Source of the DNA: Ascoidea tarda (nom. inval.)
Taxonomy: Eukaryota; Ascomycota; Saccharomycetes; Ascoideales; Ascoideaceae
Length of the DNA: 64,000 bases
NCBI GenBank assembly: GCA_030560485.1
Contig: JAKTTS010000014.1
Span: forward strand, 1-64,000
Direction: 5' to 3'
The position numbers and the translations under genes are program-made. This document shows, piece by piece, positions 33,082-42,991 of the stretch; the stretch's first letter is position 1; every line of letters starts with the position of its first letter. The notes beneath the pieces are model-generated. The model was not told the origin of the DNA and did not search any database. It saw nothing but the letters and a program-made list of their open reading frames with translations.

Positions 33082-33493
33082 CTAGCTGTTACGCACAATC
33101 TCCTGCCAGCCCTGATATGCTGGGAGAGCCAGAGGATCAATGAAGTGGGAGGTCTGCACATAGCGCCCGATTTTGGCATTGGCCTGGTAGAACTTGGTGA
33201 AGCAGCGGTCCAAGCAGACGTTTTCTCCCTTGTGGAGGTCGCTCTCACCGTACTCATGGGTCAAACATTTGTCTCTGCAGCTTCTCATCATTCTGTTGGT
33301 AGGAAGTTGTGTTAGCAGTGATGCTGGCGCTGGTGCTGATGCTGGTGCTGGTGCTAATTCTGGCGCTGGAGTCGTTGAAAACATACGTATTGAAGGTGCT
33401 TGCCATGGCGTCGAACTGGATCTCAGCTATCTTCATCTTCTGGGGATCCACCTCCTCGTTGGCATTGCTGAGTTGCGATAGGAAAAACGACAT
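33082..33493 (-). CDS. TIM12: Mitochondrial inner-membrane translocase subunit Tim12 (split gene)
   Basis: Two exons: 33493-33387 (107 nt) and 33292-33082 (211 nt), giving 105 aa (S. cerevisiae Tim12 has 109). Exon 1 starts MSFFLSQL and reaches IQFDAMASTFNT. Exon 2 carries the twin CX3C motif (CRDKC and CLDRC) of the small Tim family. The splice makes one continuous match to Tim12: FDAMxSTFNxMMRSCRDKCLTHE, then YGESDLHKGENVCLDRC. Tim12 is the membrane-bound small Tim that docks Tim9-Tim10 chaperones onto the TIM22 complex for carrier import. The ending FVQTxxF-like segment after the second Cys pair also fits Tim12 rather than Tim10. There is a CACGTGA site 97 bp upstream. Confidence 0.9.
33293..33386 (-). 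other. TIM12 intron (94 nt)
   Basis: GTATGT donor at 33386, TGCTAAC branch site (33317-33311) and CAG acceptor ending at 33293. The intron is a phase-2 insertion inside a Thr codon. It is GC-rich and filled by a CCAGCA(C/T) minisatellite, so it reads open in the exon 1 frame. Confidence 0.88.
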
Positions 33494-33589
33494 TGTGGAT
33501 GTGTCTGTGGTGTCGCTGGTGTCGCTGATGATGGATGTTGGTGTTTTGAACACCAGCAGAAAACCCTTTCTTCAAACCTCCCAGCGGCG

Positions 33590-33595
33590 CACGTG
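33590..33595. promoter_or_regulatory. CACGTG E-box upstream of TIM12
   Basis: Palindromic CACGTG, 97 bp before the TIM12 start codon. Candidate Cbf1-type site. Confidence 0.4.
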
Positions 33596-34020
33596 AGTCT
33601 CCAGCAGCGGCAAACTCTAATATCCACAATTCTGTTAACTCTGTTTGCGCAAGGCTCTGGGGAAACTGGCAATTCTGTTACTTCGCGACGATTCTGTTGC
33701 AAGTCTGGAGGCTGCCTCAACCTTATCCAGCTCCACCAGACAATGCAACAATAGGACGTTGATCTGGCTGGCGATCTGGCACTCACCAGCCTGTCTTTCC
33801 CACAGCTGCGACGGTTGAAGCGTCAAACTATTGTTGTCAATTTACTGTGGCTTCGATTGCAGTGTCGGAGTTTCTCTTTCGACGCGACTTACGGTGCGAG
33901 AGCAGCTCTGGGCGAGATGTTGTCATTCGCGCTGTGATTGGTCACGCTTACAGGGTGCGCTTCTTATCTCTGCACAACCTTTCTTTTTTCCCAACAGCCC
34001 AATGGCGATGCCCTAAAGTG

Positions 34021-34097
34021 CACTTCCAGATCACTTCCAGATCACTTCCAGTTCGCTTTCTGTTCGCTTTCTGTTCGCCTTCAGTTCGCTTTCCAGT
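34021..34097. repeat. Two adjacent 11-bp tandem arrays
   Basis: Three copies of CACTTCCAGAT followed directly by about four imperfect copies of GTTCGCTTTCT. Confidence 0.8.
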
Positions 34098-34242
34098 TCT
34101 CAACACTTCCCAATCCAGCTCACGCAACCTTCGATATAATGAAAAAAATTAAGACAGAAAGGATCCGATGGTTGCTCGAATTGTGCATTCACTATACTAC
34201 TCAAAGATACTTTTTTTTGGCAACGGTTCAATGCCCGCTTCC

Positions 34243-35814
34243 TCACCTTCTCTTGTATATGCATGGCTTCAATAACCACTTTCCCTCCGGCTCTTTCTCT
34301 CTTCTCTTGTCGAGTTCCTCTCTTTCGCTTTCAATCTCAATGAATTTCTTTCTTCTTTCCAACTTGGCCTTTCTCTCTTCAAGAATTTCTTGTGACGGCT
34401 TGAAAAACTCAAATCGTATAAACATCTTGTTGCTATCGTCTTTGTTCTTGTAGAAAAACCCCAAGAGCTTTAGAACATTGATAAACTCCTGTCCTTGACT
34501 TTGCATTTGCGATTTACTTTGATCTTGTTTCCCACTCGACCTTTGTCTCTCGAACTTCTCTCCATACAACTTCAACGCATTCTCCGATCCCTCGATGTTC
34601 AATCCACCAACTCTATCAAAATCGTCCATTTCATCGTCCTCAATTCGGTTTTTGAACTTTAGGTGTGTGTCTGTAAATCGGGATTTGATCTCGGCTATCC
34701 ACAACTCACCGTTGGGCGCTAGTATTCTCCATGCCTCTTTGATGAAATCAAGAAAATTGTTTCCCATCAACGCCAAACAGAATACCACTATGCTGCATGA
34801 ATTATCTGCCAACGGAACATTCGAAATATCTGCCACCGTTATCCTTTCATTGGCTTTTTTCAAATCAAATGAATGTATTTCAACGTCCAATTTTTGGTTG
34901 TTCTTAAATTTATTGTTCCTCTTGAACTTGTTAAATCCACTAGTCGGTTTCTTGCTGTTAAACACTTTGACAAACTCCATAATGTCCTTTGCCAACTCAG
35001 CTTCACCACATCCCATATCTGCTACCACAACGCTTTTATCAGGCAATCCAGGCAATCCTCCTGGCGCATTCACATTTCTCTTTGCCCTTTCTCTGAACTG
35101 TTCAACAAACACATCCACTGGATTTTGCGGCCAGCTTTGAACCTGGGATCGAAATCCCTCATGGTACGCATCAAATAACGCAGGCTCGTTTTTCAACATA
35201 CTAAATGCATCCTGTGACGAGATAGTATACAACTGCTCATTAATATATCGGAACCTCGACCCTGACAATTTGGCCATCATCTTCCTTTGAAGTGGAGTCA
35301 ATGTGGACACCGGTTTTTCAACTTTATTTACAACTGCACTTTCAATTTTGCTTTTAATTTTGCTTTCTTTTTTCTTGTCATCTTTTCCCACTTTATCATT
35401 CTCTTTTCCAGTAATATTTTTACTAATATTTTTACTGATATTTTTACTGATATTTTTACTGATATTTTCACTAATATTTTCAGCAATATCACTATCATTA
35501 TTCTGCTTGGGTTTTGCCTCTGGTTTTGTTGTGTTTTCTTGTCTTTGTTTCTTTCGACGCCTTTTAACCTTTTTTTTATTATCATTATCATCAATTTCTG
35601 AATTTGTTCGTTTTGGACTTTTTATTTCATTTTTATTACTCTTATAATCTTTTCTATCTTCATTCTTAAAATCTTTTCTATCATTCACTTTTTTATCAGT
35701 TACTCTTTTATCTTTCTTCTCCTTGTTCTTCTTTTTATCATTTTTAATCTCACTAGAACTACCAAATTTAACATCCCCTTTTAAATCCCATCCATTCACT
35801 TCAAATAATGCCAT
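34243..35814 (-). CDS. RRP8: 25S rRNA adenine-N1 methyltransferase Rrp8
   Basis: 523 aa from the ATG at 35814; the frame extends upstream only to a TTG. The N-terminus (1-~190) is Lys-rich and disordered, with a four-residue KNIS repeat. From about 195 the Rrp8 domain begins (LTPLQRKMMAKLSGSRFRYINEQLYT). It includes the SAM-binding loop ADMGCGEAELA and the block VPLADNSCSIVVFCLALMGNN, followed by EAWRILAPNGELWIAEIKSRF. Rrp8 methylates a helix-25.1 adenine (m1A645 in S. cerevisiae) in the nucleolus and is needed for A2 cleavage. The S. cerevisiae protein is 392 aa. The excess here is the basic head and a Lys-rich insert in the Rossmann fold. Confidence 0.95.
   Translation of the reverse strand: MALFEVNGWDLKGDVKFGSSSEIKNDKKKNKEKKDKRVTDKKVNDRKDFKNEDRKDYKSNKNEIKSPKRTNSEIDDNDNKKKVKRRRKKQRQENTTKPEAKPKQNNDSDIAENISENISKNISKNISKNISKNITGKENDKVGKDDKKKESKIKSKIESAVVNKVEKPVSTLTPLQRKMMAKLSGSRFRYINEQLYTISSQDAFSMLKNEPALFDAYHEGFRSQVQSWPQNPVDVFVEQFRERAKRNVNAPGGLPGLPDKSVVVADMGCGEAELAKDIMEFVKVFNSKKPTSGFNKFKRNNKFKNNQKLDVEIHSFDLKKANERITVADISNVPLADNSCSIVVFCLALMGNNFLDFIKEAWRILAPNGELWIAEIKSRFTDTHLKFKNRIEDDEMDDFDRVGGLNIEGSENALKLYGEKFERQRSSGKQDQSKSQMQSQGQEFINVLKLLGFFYKNKDDSNKMFIRFEFFKPSQEILEERKAKLERRKKFIEIESEREELDKRREKEPEGKWLLKPCIYKRR
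35412..35484 (-). repeat. 12-bp tandem repeat in RRP8
   Basis: Six near-identical 12-bp units encode (E/K)NIS tetrapeptides in the disordered head of Rrp8. Confidence 0.9.
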
Positions 35815-35866
35815 TTTAAACACACCCGATACAACACACTTTACTAACGAATTAATACTAAACAAC

Positions 35867-35910
35867 TAATACTGATACTGATACTGATACTAATACTGAT
35901 ATCAATACTG
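35867..35910. repeat. ACTGAT hexamer array
   Basis: About seven imperfect ACTGAT/ACTAAT units in the RRP8 upstream region, roughly 50-95 bp before its start. Confidence 0.8.
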
Positions 35911-36110
35911 AAAGAAAAACTTGTAAAATATTCACCAATACATATATAAAGTTGAAAAGAAAAAATAAAAAAAAGAAAAAATATTAAAGTTTCAAAATTG
36001 ACAATTCGCATCCTACATTCATACATTGAAAAAAGTTTATTTTATTTATTACTATTAGTACAGTATATAAATTATATAATAAAGAACAATTAATATCAAT
36101 TAACAATCTA

Positions 36111-37946
36111 TCATTTATTATTAAGATTATTAAAATTACCAAGATTCCCTAGATTCCCTAGATTCCCTAGATTCCCTAAATTCCCTAAATTCCCAAGATT
36201 CCCTAAATTCCCTAAATTCCCAAGATTCCCTAAATTGCCTAGATTGATGTTTAGATTATTTAAAGGGTTTAAATTATTGGGTTGGATAGTATTAAAATGA
36301 TTTGTCGGATGAAGAGGTAATGTATTTGATAACCCATTGGGTAGTCCCATCATAAAAGGATTAGGTGGTAAACCAGGCACAGAAGGAAAAGGAAAAAAAC
36401 TTGAAGGAGCAGGCGGGAGTTGGGATAATAGTGGATTGTTATTGTTATTGTTGCTATTGTTGTTATTGTTGTTATTGTTGTTATTGTTGTTATTGTTGTT
36501 ATTGTTGTTATTGTGATTTATGTTATAACCATGGTTATCGATTGAAGGCATAGATGGCATTGGAGGAATGTTGGGTCTTGAAGGCAATTCCACAGTTTTC
36601 AATTTTTTGGTTCTAGAGGATGAATCATTGATTGATGAGTTGTAGTCAAAATCATTGTTATTATTATTGTTATTATTGTTATCCATTTTATCATTTGATC
36701 GTTTGTGGCTGTTGGAATCATTGGCATTGGAATTTTTTAAGATACTATTTAAAGCATTTAAGTTATTTAAGTTATTTAAATTATTTAGGTTATTTAGGTT
36801 ATTTAGGTTATTGAGGTTATTAAAATTGTTTAAATTACTTATATTGTTCAAATTGTTAAAATTACTATTATTGTTGGGATTATTTTTATTATTTTCATTT
36901 TTCATTGATAAATTGATTTTGGTTAAATAGTCATTAACTCTCTTAGCCATGGCTTCGTCAGGGACTAATGAATCTAGATATATTTCTTCTTTCTGGCAAT
37001 TTGGACAAGTGAAATCATTATCTAATAAATTCTGTTCAATATGACTTAAAGAATATATAGTTGAACAACAGGGAGTCTTTACAGGATTATTGAATAACAA
37101 GTCTGATAGAGGATCAACTAGGGATTTATCAGAAATGTACTCGCTTTTAAAAATAGAAAAATCAAAATCATTTACTTTATTTTGAAATAGTTTCCAGGAT
37201 TTTGTATCAGCTTGAGCCACAACAAATTTCCCATCATCTGTTATCATATAACTGCCGGAATCTTCGTTGTTTGGTTTTTCAACAGTCTTCAAGTAGGATT
37301 TAGGAATACCAGTAGTTCTCTTGATTCTTTTGCCTTCAAAATTCGGATCATTGTTTGTGGGACAGTTTTTGATGAAATGGTCAGTGGCACCACACCTGTA
37401 GCAGATATAGCCTGGAGGAGGAACTTCTTGTTGACTGGTAGCACCAGGTTTTGAGCCATTGGGCAAGTTGTTTTTGTTGTGAAAAATTGGAGTCTCGTTA
37501 GCTAGACGTTGCTGTTCCTTTTGCCATTGAGCATCTTGGTTTTGAAACATGACCTTTGTTTTGTCCTCTTCAGATAGAAACTCGTAGTTGGCAGTTATCG
37601 GTTTGGCAAGCAAAGCTGAGTTGGCGAGATCGTTTGGTGACACCTTTGTATGTTTCAATATCCTGGGCTTTCCAGTGACATATCGCGAGGCATTGATCTT
37701 GCCATGCCTCAAGGCAGGAGAACGCTTTGCCAAAACAGTGGAGGACCTGGGGATGATCTCAGAGTCGTCCAAGTACTCCTCGTTGTTGCTGTTGAAGAGC
37801 TTCAAGATGAAGTCGTAGCCATCGCCGAGCTTGTTGTAGTTGATGATCTCCTTTTTGAGATCGAAGACCGAGATGCCTGTGCCGTCAAAGGGAATCCTGG
37901 AGTCCTTGTTCTGCGAGAGAAACCTGTAGTAGATCACTGAGGGCAT
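36111..37946 (-). CDS. MPE1: Cleavage/polyadenylation factor subunit Mpe1
   Basis: 611 aa. A ubiquitin-like DWNN domain comes first (residues 1-~78; IYYRFLSQ, TGISVFDLKKEI, DFILKLFNS). A CCHC zinc knuckle follows (CYRCGATDHFIKNC, about 181-194) and then a RING/U-box-like Cys cluster (CCSTIYSLSHIE and CPNC, about 290-320). Mpe1 belongs to the nuclease module of CPF and recognises polyadenylation signals with Ysh1. The long C-terminal half is unlike the 441-aa S. cerevisiae protein: NLNNLN repeats, two poly-Asn runs, a Pro/Phe-rich segment and about ten GNL tripeptides. The N-terminal third uses noticeably more G/C-ending codons than the rest. Confidence 0.95.
   Translation of the reverse strand: MPSVIYYRFLSQNKDSRIPFDGTGISVFDLKKEIINYNKLGDGYDFILKLFNSNNEEYLDDSEIIPRSSTVLAKRSPALRHGKINASRYVTGKPRILKHTKVSPNDLANSALLAKPITANYEFLSEEDKTKVMFQNQDAQWQKEQQRLANETPIFHNKNNLPNGSKPGATSQQEVPPPGYICYRCGATDHFIKNCPTNNDPNFEGKRIKRTTGIPKSYLKTVEKPNNEDSGSYMITDDGKFVVAQADTKSWKLFQNKVNDFDFSIFKSEYISDKSLVDPLSDLLFNNPVKTPCCSTIYSLSHIEQNLLDNDFTCPNCQKEEIYLDSLVPDEAMAKRVNDYLTKINLSMKNENNKNNPNNNSNFNNLNNISNLNNFNNLNNLNNLNNLNNLNNLNNLNALNSILKNSNANDSNSHKRSNDKMDNNNNNNNNNDFDYNSSINDSSSRTKKLKTVELPSRPNIPPMPSMPSIDNHGYNINHNNNNNNNNNNNNNNNNNNNSNNNNNNPLLSQLPPAPSSFFPFPSVPGLPPNPFMMGLPNGLSNTLPLHPTNHFNTIQPNNLNPLNNLNINLGNLGNLGNLGNLGNLGNLGNLGNLGNLGNLGNLGNFNNLNNK
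36136..36240 (-). repeat. 9-bp repeat coding for (GNL)n in MPE1
   Basis: About eleven 9-bp units (AGATTCCCT/AAATTCCCT on the plus strand) encode GNL tripeptides near the Mpe1 C-terminus. Confidence 0.9.
36435..36513 (-). repeat. Poly-Asn trinucleotide array in MPE1
   Basis: Mostly pure TTG/TTA (AAC/AAT) trinucleotide array giving more than 20 Asn residues with one Ser. Confidence 0.9.
36756..36834 (-). repeat. 9-bp repeat coding for (NLN)n in MPE1
   Basis: TTATTTAAG/TTATTTAGG-type 9-bp units encode a (LNN)n segment, separate from the poly-Asn tract. Confidence 0.85.
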
Positions 37947-38359
37947 GGCTGCTGTTGCTGTTTTTGCTGTTTTTGCTGCCTCTGTTGGAGCTGCCGCTGG
38001 CTCTGTTCTGTGAAAGCCCAGTCGCGTGACACAGACCCGTGCAGCTAACCAGTCCAGACCCCTGACCCAGTTCTCTGGTGAAGCCCTGCTCCCGACCCCT
38101 TCTCTGGCCCCTGTTCCAGACCCCGCCGCGTCCCCTGACTCTGGCGACTGGCTCCTTTCTGCTTCTGTTCTGTTTCTTTTGTTGGTTCTTTTCCAGCTCT
38201 CGTTGCTTCTTGTCTACTTTTCACTCGTCTTTCTCTTCATCATCCAGATATCCTACTCCACAGCTGCTGAAGCTTATACTTCTTCATTTTTTGGTTCTTC
38301 TGCGTTTCCACTGCTACTGCATCCTTTTTTTGTCCCACTTCCCACTTTTTTCGTCTGCC
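37947..38359. promoter_or_regulatory. GC-rich divergent MPE1/CDC34 promoter
   Basis: 413 bp. The MPE1-proximal part (about 37950-38160) is very rich in G+C, and the CDC34-proximal part is a CT-rich leader. The open plus-strand frame preceding CDC34 would encode a hydrophobic Phe/Leu/Ser stretch caused by this CT-richness; it is not part of Cdc34. Confidence 0.55.
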
Positions 38360-39184
38360 ATGTCTACATCAAGTGCTTCCATACTTTTGCGACAATACAA
38401 AGAACTCAACGATCCTAAAAAGGGCATACCTTCTTTTCATATCGAGTTAGAAAATGGCAACATATTTTCTTGGATAGTTGGTGTCATGGTCTTAAATGAA
38501 GACAGCGTCTATCATGGAGGTTATTTCAAAGCTCAAATGAAATTCCCAAACGATTTTCCTTATTCTCCTCCAACTTTCAAATTCACTCCCCCAATTTACC
38601 ACCCAAACGTTTATAAAGATGGAAGATTGTGCATTTCTATATTGCATCAATCTGGCGATCCAACCTCTGAAGAACCCGATGCTGAAACTTGGAGACCCAC
38701 TCAGAGTGTTGAAAGTGTCTTGGTCTCCATAGTTTCTCTCCTAGAAGATCCAAATATCTCCTCTCCTGCTAATGTTGATGCTGCTGTTGATTGGAAAAAG
38801 AACAGGTCGAGTTACAATTCCAAAGTCAAAACAGAAGTCGAAAGATCTAAACAAGATATTCCTGACGATTTTATCATGCCCACCTCAAAAACAGCTTATA
38901 GCGCTGCTAATCCAATCAACTGCGATGACAATGATATCGATGAAGATTTTTGGTATAGCAACGATGATAGCTACAATGATGATGATGATGACAACGACGA
39001 TATTCTAATGAACGACTCCTCAGATAACGATATAGAAGACGAAGAATACGAAGAAGAAGAGGATGACTATTCTCAAACTCATAACTCAAATACAAATAAT
39101 AGTAATAGTAATAAAAATCAAGGTAATGCTAAGATATCAAAAACAATAAATATTTCAATAAGCAAAAATCAACAAATATCATAA
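38360..39184 (+). CDS. CDC34: SCF ubiquitin-conjugating enzyme Cdc34
   Basis: 274 aa from the ATG at 38360, which gives the standard Cdc34 N-terminus (S. cerevisiae 295 aa). It has an E2 fold with HPNVYKDGRLCISIL (catalytic Cys about residue 92). The Cdc34-specific acidic insertion DPTSEEPDAETW follows just after it. The C-terminal tail (about 195-260) is highly acidic (runs of Asp/Glu), as needed for binding the basic canyon of Cdc53/cullin, and then ends in Asn/Ser-rich sequence. Cdc34 builds Lys48 chains on SCF substrates such as Sic1 at G1/S. Confidence 0.96.
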   Translation: MSTSSASILLRQYKELNDPKKGIPSFHIELENGNIFSWIVGVMVLNEDSVYHGGYFKAQMKFPNDFPYSPPTFKFTPPIYHPNVYKDGRLCISILHQSGDPTSEEPDAETWRPTQSVESVLVSIVSLLEDPNISSPANVDAAVDWKKNRSSYNSKVKTEVERSKQDIPDDFIMPTSKTAYSAANPINCDDNDIDEDFWYSNDDSYNDDDDDNDDILMNDSSDNDIEDEEYEEEEDDYSQTHNSNTNNSNSNKNQGNAKISKTINISISKNQQIS

Positions 39185-39634
39185 TCAATTCTCTTACTTC
39201 ATCACTATAATAAATTCTTTTTTTTATTATTAATTTTTCTTTACAGTTAATTAACTAATCAATTAAATTTTTATTATTATTACCCTATTATTATTACTAT
39301 TATTATTACCATTCCCATTTCTATTTCAGTTTCAGTTTCTATTTCTACTTCTATTTTTTTTATCTTTTTTATCTTTCTGTTTTGATTTATCTACTTGTTT
39401 TAATCATCTGATTACTTCCATTTTAAAGTAATCAATCGTTAGTTTATGTATTAACCTCATACCTTAAATTTTCAAACCTATCTTACTTTAGTATTCTTTT
39501 TTTCTTTTATCCTACTATTTTTATCTGATCTATTCCTTTCTTATCGTATTTACTTATTTATCTACTTTTTGGCATCCTATAGTATAATAAATAATAAATG
39601 TTTTTTTTTAATACATATATAATTAACTATAATA
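39185..39634. other. Convergent CDC34/PRP39 3' region
   Basis: 450 bp, T-rich on the plus strand, with degenerate TTATTA and TTTCTA/TTTCAG runs. Probably 3' UTRs. No gene seen. Confidence 0.5.
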
Positions 39635-39992
39635 CTAAAATTCATTGTATGAATTTAAATGCATTTCAAATAATTTATCAACATCTTCGCTCAAAAATTC
39701 TGCAATTCCATCTCTATTGTCAACAAAATTTACCTGGCTTTCTTTGTTTTTCTCTTTTTCTTTTTCTTTTCTTTCAATCTCTTGTTTCTTTAATCTTAAC
39801 CTTAGTCTCTCCTCAAATTCAAATATTTTCAAATCAATCAAATATTCTTCATAAAACTTATTCATTGTTTTTATTTGATTCAGAATTATTCTTTGATTAC
39901 TATTGTCCTTTTTGACATTTTTCTTTATGTTTTCCATACTTTTCAAATAAACTTTATTTATAAACGTGTAATCAATATTGCTCCTAATAATA

Positions 39993-40049
<57 letters not shown>

Positions 40050-41854
40050 GTTTTTTTATCCACGTTTTCATCATTAGTAGTTATAATTTTTTTTTCCTTT
40101 TCTTCTTTGTCCTTTTCTTTAACATTTAAAATCTCGATTATTATATCATCTTTATTAAATATTAAAAATTTCATGTAGTTATACCAAAATCTAAAACTCC
40201 ATCCAAACTTTTTTTCATATTTTTCAAAAAATTTCAATTTCTCATTGTTTGGAATAATATTTTGATTTACATTATTCAAATATTCAAAAAATATATCAAA
40301 TTGTTTATCGGTTTCTTCTTGAAACCTAATACTATCCAATTTTTCTTCCATTAGACTCAAAACATAATTCTTTGAAGATTCTTCCAAATTTTCTAAACTA
40401 CTATTACTATTGCTATTAGTAGCATTAGCATTGATATTATTATTCTTATTATAACTAAACAAAATTTGAATATTTAAAAAATATACCCAAATCTCAATTT
40501 CATTTTCAAAATTTGAAAGTAAATCAATTATAATGTCATTCACTTTAAAATAATTTTTTTGATACAATTCAACTAATATTAATTTTAATTTGACTTTTAT
40601 TGATGTCTTTGGTAAATGGAAAATCGATCGAAGTAAAATGTTTTTACTGTTTTCAAATTCATTTAAATTGATGTAGTAATTTGCATATCTTAACCAATAC
40701 TTATCATATAATGCAGTTGAAATTAAGCATCTTTCATAAATTGTTTGTATCTTTTTGTGGAAATTCTGAACTATTACTAAAGTGTTTAAATTTTTATTCG
40801 AGGTTGAGTTATTATTGGCATTATTGTTATTTTCATTATTATTCAATGCAATATTATTAATGTTGTTGTTATTACTATTAGCATTGGGATTGAGACTGTT
40901 ATTTATAATTACTAGGTTATAATTGGTATAATTTAAAGTATCTAATTCATAATAGTTTAAATAGGACTCCCAATCTAACAATTCTTGTTTGGATAAATAC
41001 GTAGTATGAAAATACGGATGAACAATTTTTTTTTCAAACTCGTATATTTTAAACACTTCATACTGAACTGTTATGTATAAATCAGTATAAATCTTCTTTA
41101 TTTTATTTTTGATATCTTTCAAGATTTTGGAAATATCAGATGAAGAATCAGAATTAACTGACTCCTTTTTAAGCAACAATTGCAATGATTGATTGGTATA
41201 ACCCAATTTGATTAGATCTTTATTAGTAACATAAGTTGAAACATCTTTTAAATTTAAATTCAAATCTAGAAAATTCATAAATTTCTCATAATATTTTGAA
41301 AATCCATAAATTGGTAATTCAATCAATTTTCTTAGCATCAAATAAATTTGAAAGTTTTTATCAGCCAAATTTTCGTTGTTTTCCTCTTCAAATTTCAAAT
41401 ACAAATCCCAAAAATCAGTCGAAAGATAATGCAATCCAATTTTTAGTTCAGCCTTGAGAAAGAGTCTTTTGATAAATTTGTACCTCTCAATATTATCAGT
41501 GTTGTGGACAGTTAGAATCTTAAATTTCAAGTAATTTTCCCAAATCAATACAGAATTTGGAATGAATTTCAACGCATTGAGAAAAATCAAATCGGCCTGG
41601 TTGATTTGACCTAGTTTAAAAAACCAGTTAGCAAATATTATCCAGAATTTCTCATACAACGGAAACTTGTCCAAGAATCGCTTGTAGCTGATATACAACA
41701 AAGCAATGTCATCATTGGAGCTTTTTTTGCAAATTCCACCATTTAGATTCTCAGCAGCAGTGAGCAACTTGACCCAGAGATCGTAGTTATCAGGATCAGT
41801 TACTAGTTGAAGGGCTACTTCATTGTATTCTGATTTCGACTTGTCAATCTCCAT
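39635..41854 (-). CDS. PRP39: U1 snRNP HAT-repeat protein Prp39
   Basis: 739 aa composed of HAT (half-a-TPR) repeats. The first repeats read YDLWVKLLTAAE and FWIIFANWFFK. The diagnostic block RPYFH-like HPYFHTTYLSKQELLDWESYLNYYE lies near residue 290. Prp39 with its paralogue Prp42 forms the yeast U1 snRNP scaffold that helps commit 5' splice sites. Prp42 is the alternative reading and cannot be excluded without alignment. Large Asn-rich inserts (about 325-355 and a pure poly-Asn run near 605-625) explain the excess over the 629-aa S. cerevisiae protein. Confidence 0.8.
39993..40048 (-). repeat. Pure ATT array coding for poly-Asn in PRP39
   Basis: About 18 uninterrupted ATT units (AAT on the coding strand). 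A pure array of this length is expected to be unstable. Confidence 0.9.
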
Positions 41855-42191
41855 AGTTCCACACCAACAAGTTGATTCTCACAACATAGTACGAAACCAA
41901 AGCTAACCACTGGCGATTATATCTTTTCTTCGACATAACTTCTTTCTTTGGAATCAAAAACAGAGAAATCAACTGCAAAACCAAAAAAAAAAAGTTGAGC
42001 ACGTGGAGCCAGCTACACGGGTGACGCATTTATATGCTTTCTACTGGTATTATACACATACATGCATATTTATCCGTTTCCAAAGATGAGGATCAACTTT
42101 CTTCTATTATTAATGCTGACTGATTTTTGTTTCTTATCAGTGCTTCTCTTTCTGCTCTTTTTGCTGTTGGAGAGTATCAACAAGAACCAGT
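41855..42191. promoter_or_regulatory. Divergent PRP39/FMN1 promoter
   Basis: 337 bp with CACGTG at 42000-42005. AT-rich otherwise. No RNA gene seen. Confidence 0.5.
42000..42005. promoter_or_regulatory. CACGTG E-box between PRP39 and FMN1
   Basis: Palindromic hexamer roughly midway between the two divergent starts (146 bp from PRP39, 187 bp from FMN1). Confidence 0.4.
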
Positions 42192-42791
42192 ATGACTAAA
42201 GCAGCTTTGACCATCAGGGCCAGAATCCCAAAAAAGCCAATTCCTCCATATCCCATAAGGGAGTCTGCACAGATCATATCTGGCTTTGGCAGAGGCTCGT
42301 CTGATTTAGGGATTCCTACTGCGAATATCCCCATTTCCCAGACTTCAAAGGCTTTTCAAGCTCTTCAGCCTGGGGTTTATTTTGGGTATTGTAGCATACA
42401 CAAGAACTTGAATAAAAGGCTTGATTCCCAGGTCTTAGCTAAAAATAACCATATCAACGAAAATAACAATATAAGAAGAAATATCGAATTCAAATATGGC
42501 TTTGGTTTAGATGAGAAGAACGATTTGAGTGTTTCACTTCCTCAAGTTATGTCAGTTGGCTATAACCCATTCTATGGAAATCAAGAAAAGAGTTGTGAGA
42601 TCCATATAATTCATCATTTTAAAACAGATTTTTATGGAGCAATCATCCAATTTAACATATTAGGTTATATTAGACCCGAATTGGATTTTGTCAATGTTCA
42701 AGCTTTAATTGATGATATAAATTTAGATATTAAGTCTGCTCTAGAAGTGTTGAAAAAGCAAGAATATAAAAAATACATAGATTACTTGTAA
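42192..42791 (+). CDS. FMN1: Riboflavin kinase
   Basis: 199 aa. Shows the riboflavin kinase blocks GFGRGSSDLGIPTANIP (flavin/ATP-binding PTAN motif) and GVYFGYCSI near the N-terminus. MSVGYNPFYGNQEKSCEIHIIH follows, with the catalytic Glu in the segment after NPFYG, then DFYGAIIQFNILGYIRPE. Converts riboflavin to FMN with ATP. The S. cerevisiae enzyme is 218 aa and sits at mitochondrial and microsomal membranes. An Asn-rich insert (about 85-100) interrupts the domain at a loop. Confidence 0.95.
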   Translation: MTKAALTIRARIPKKPIPPYPIRESAQIISGFGRGSSDLGIPTANIPISQTSKAFQALQPGVYFGYCSIHKNLNKRLDSQVLAKNNHINENNNIRRNIEFKYGFGLDEKNDLSVSLPQVMSVGYNPFYGNQEKSCEIHIIHHFKTDFYGAIIQFNILGYIRPELDFVNVQALIDDINLDIKSALEVLKKQEYKKYIDYL

Positions 42792-42875
42792 CTATTTTAA
42801 ATATTTCAATTATTTCAATTATTACCTCGATACTTGTCACTGAAATTGAAATTAAAGCTCAAATTGAAATTTTGA

Positions 42876-42920
42876 TAAAATAAAATAAAATAAAATAAAG
42901 TAAAGTAAAGTAAAATAAAT
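42876..42920. repeat. AAAAT/AAAGT pentamer array
   Basis: About nine pentanucleotide units (TAAAA then TAAAG) in the short convergent gap between FMN1 and NHP2. Confidence 0.85.
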
Positions 42921-42991
42921 GGACACTCGTGGATTTTCTTTTATATAAATACAATAAATAATAATAATTATATCTCGTTCATTAAATAAAC

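Larger units (their letters stand above)
33494..34242. promoter_or_regulatory. TIM12 upstream region, GC-rich
   Basis: 749 bp between TIM12 (minus) and the 3' end of RRP8 (minus). It contains CACGTG at 33590-33595 and a GC-rich body with several overlapping frames on both strands that show no domain. It also holds two short arrays at 34021-34097 (CACTTCCAGAT x3, then GTTCGCTTTCT x4). I see no RNA gene with a supportable fold. Confidence 0.5.

Noticed and set aside
33254-33553. Frameshifted or broken TIM12
   Set aside because: Splice signals (GTATGT, TGCTAAC, CAG) explain the frame change exactly, so an intron is preferred over a pseudogene.
33847-34152. 101-codon plus-strand frame upstream of TIM12
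   Set aside because: Built partly from the CACTTCCAGAT and GTTCGCTTTCT arrays; no domain.
38078-38359. Hydrophobic N-terminal extension of CDC34
   Set aside because: CT-rich leader; Cdc34 orthologues start at the MSTSS-type methionine.
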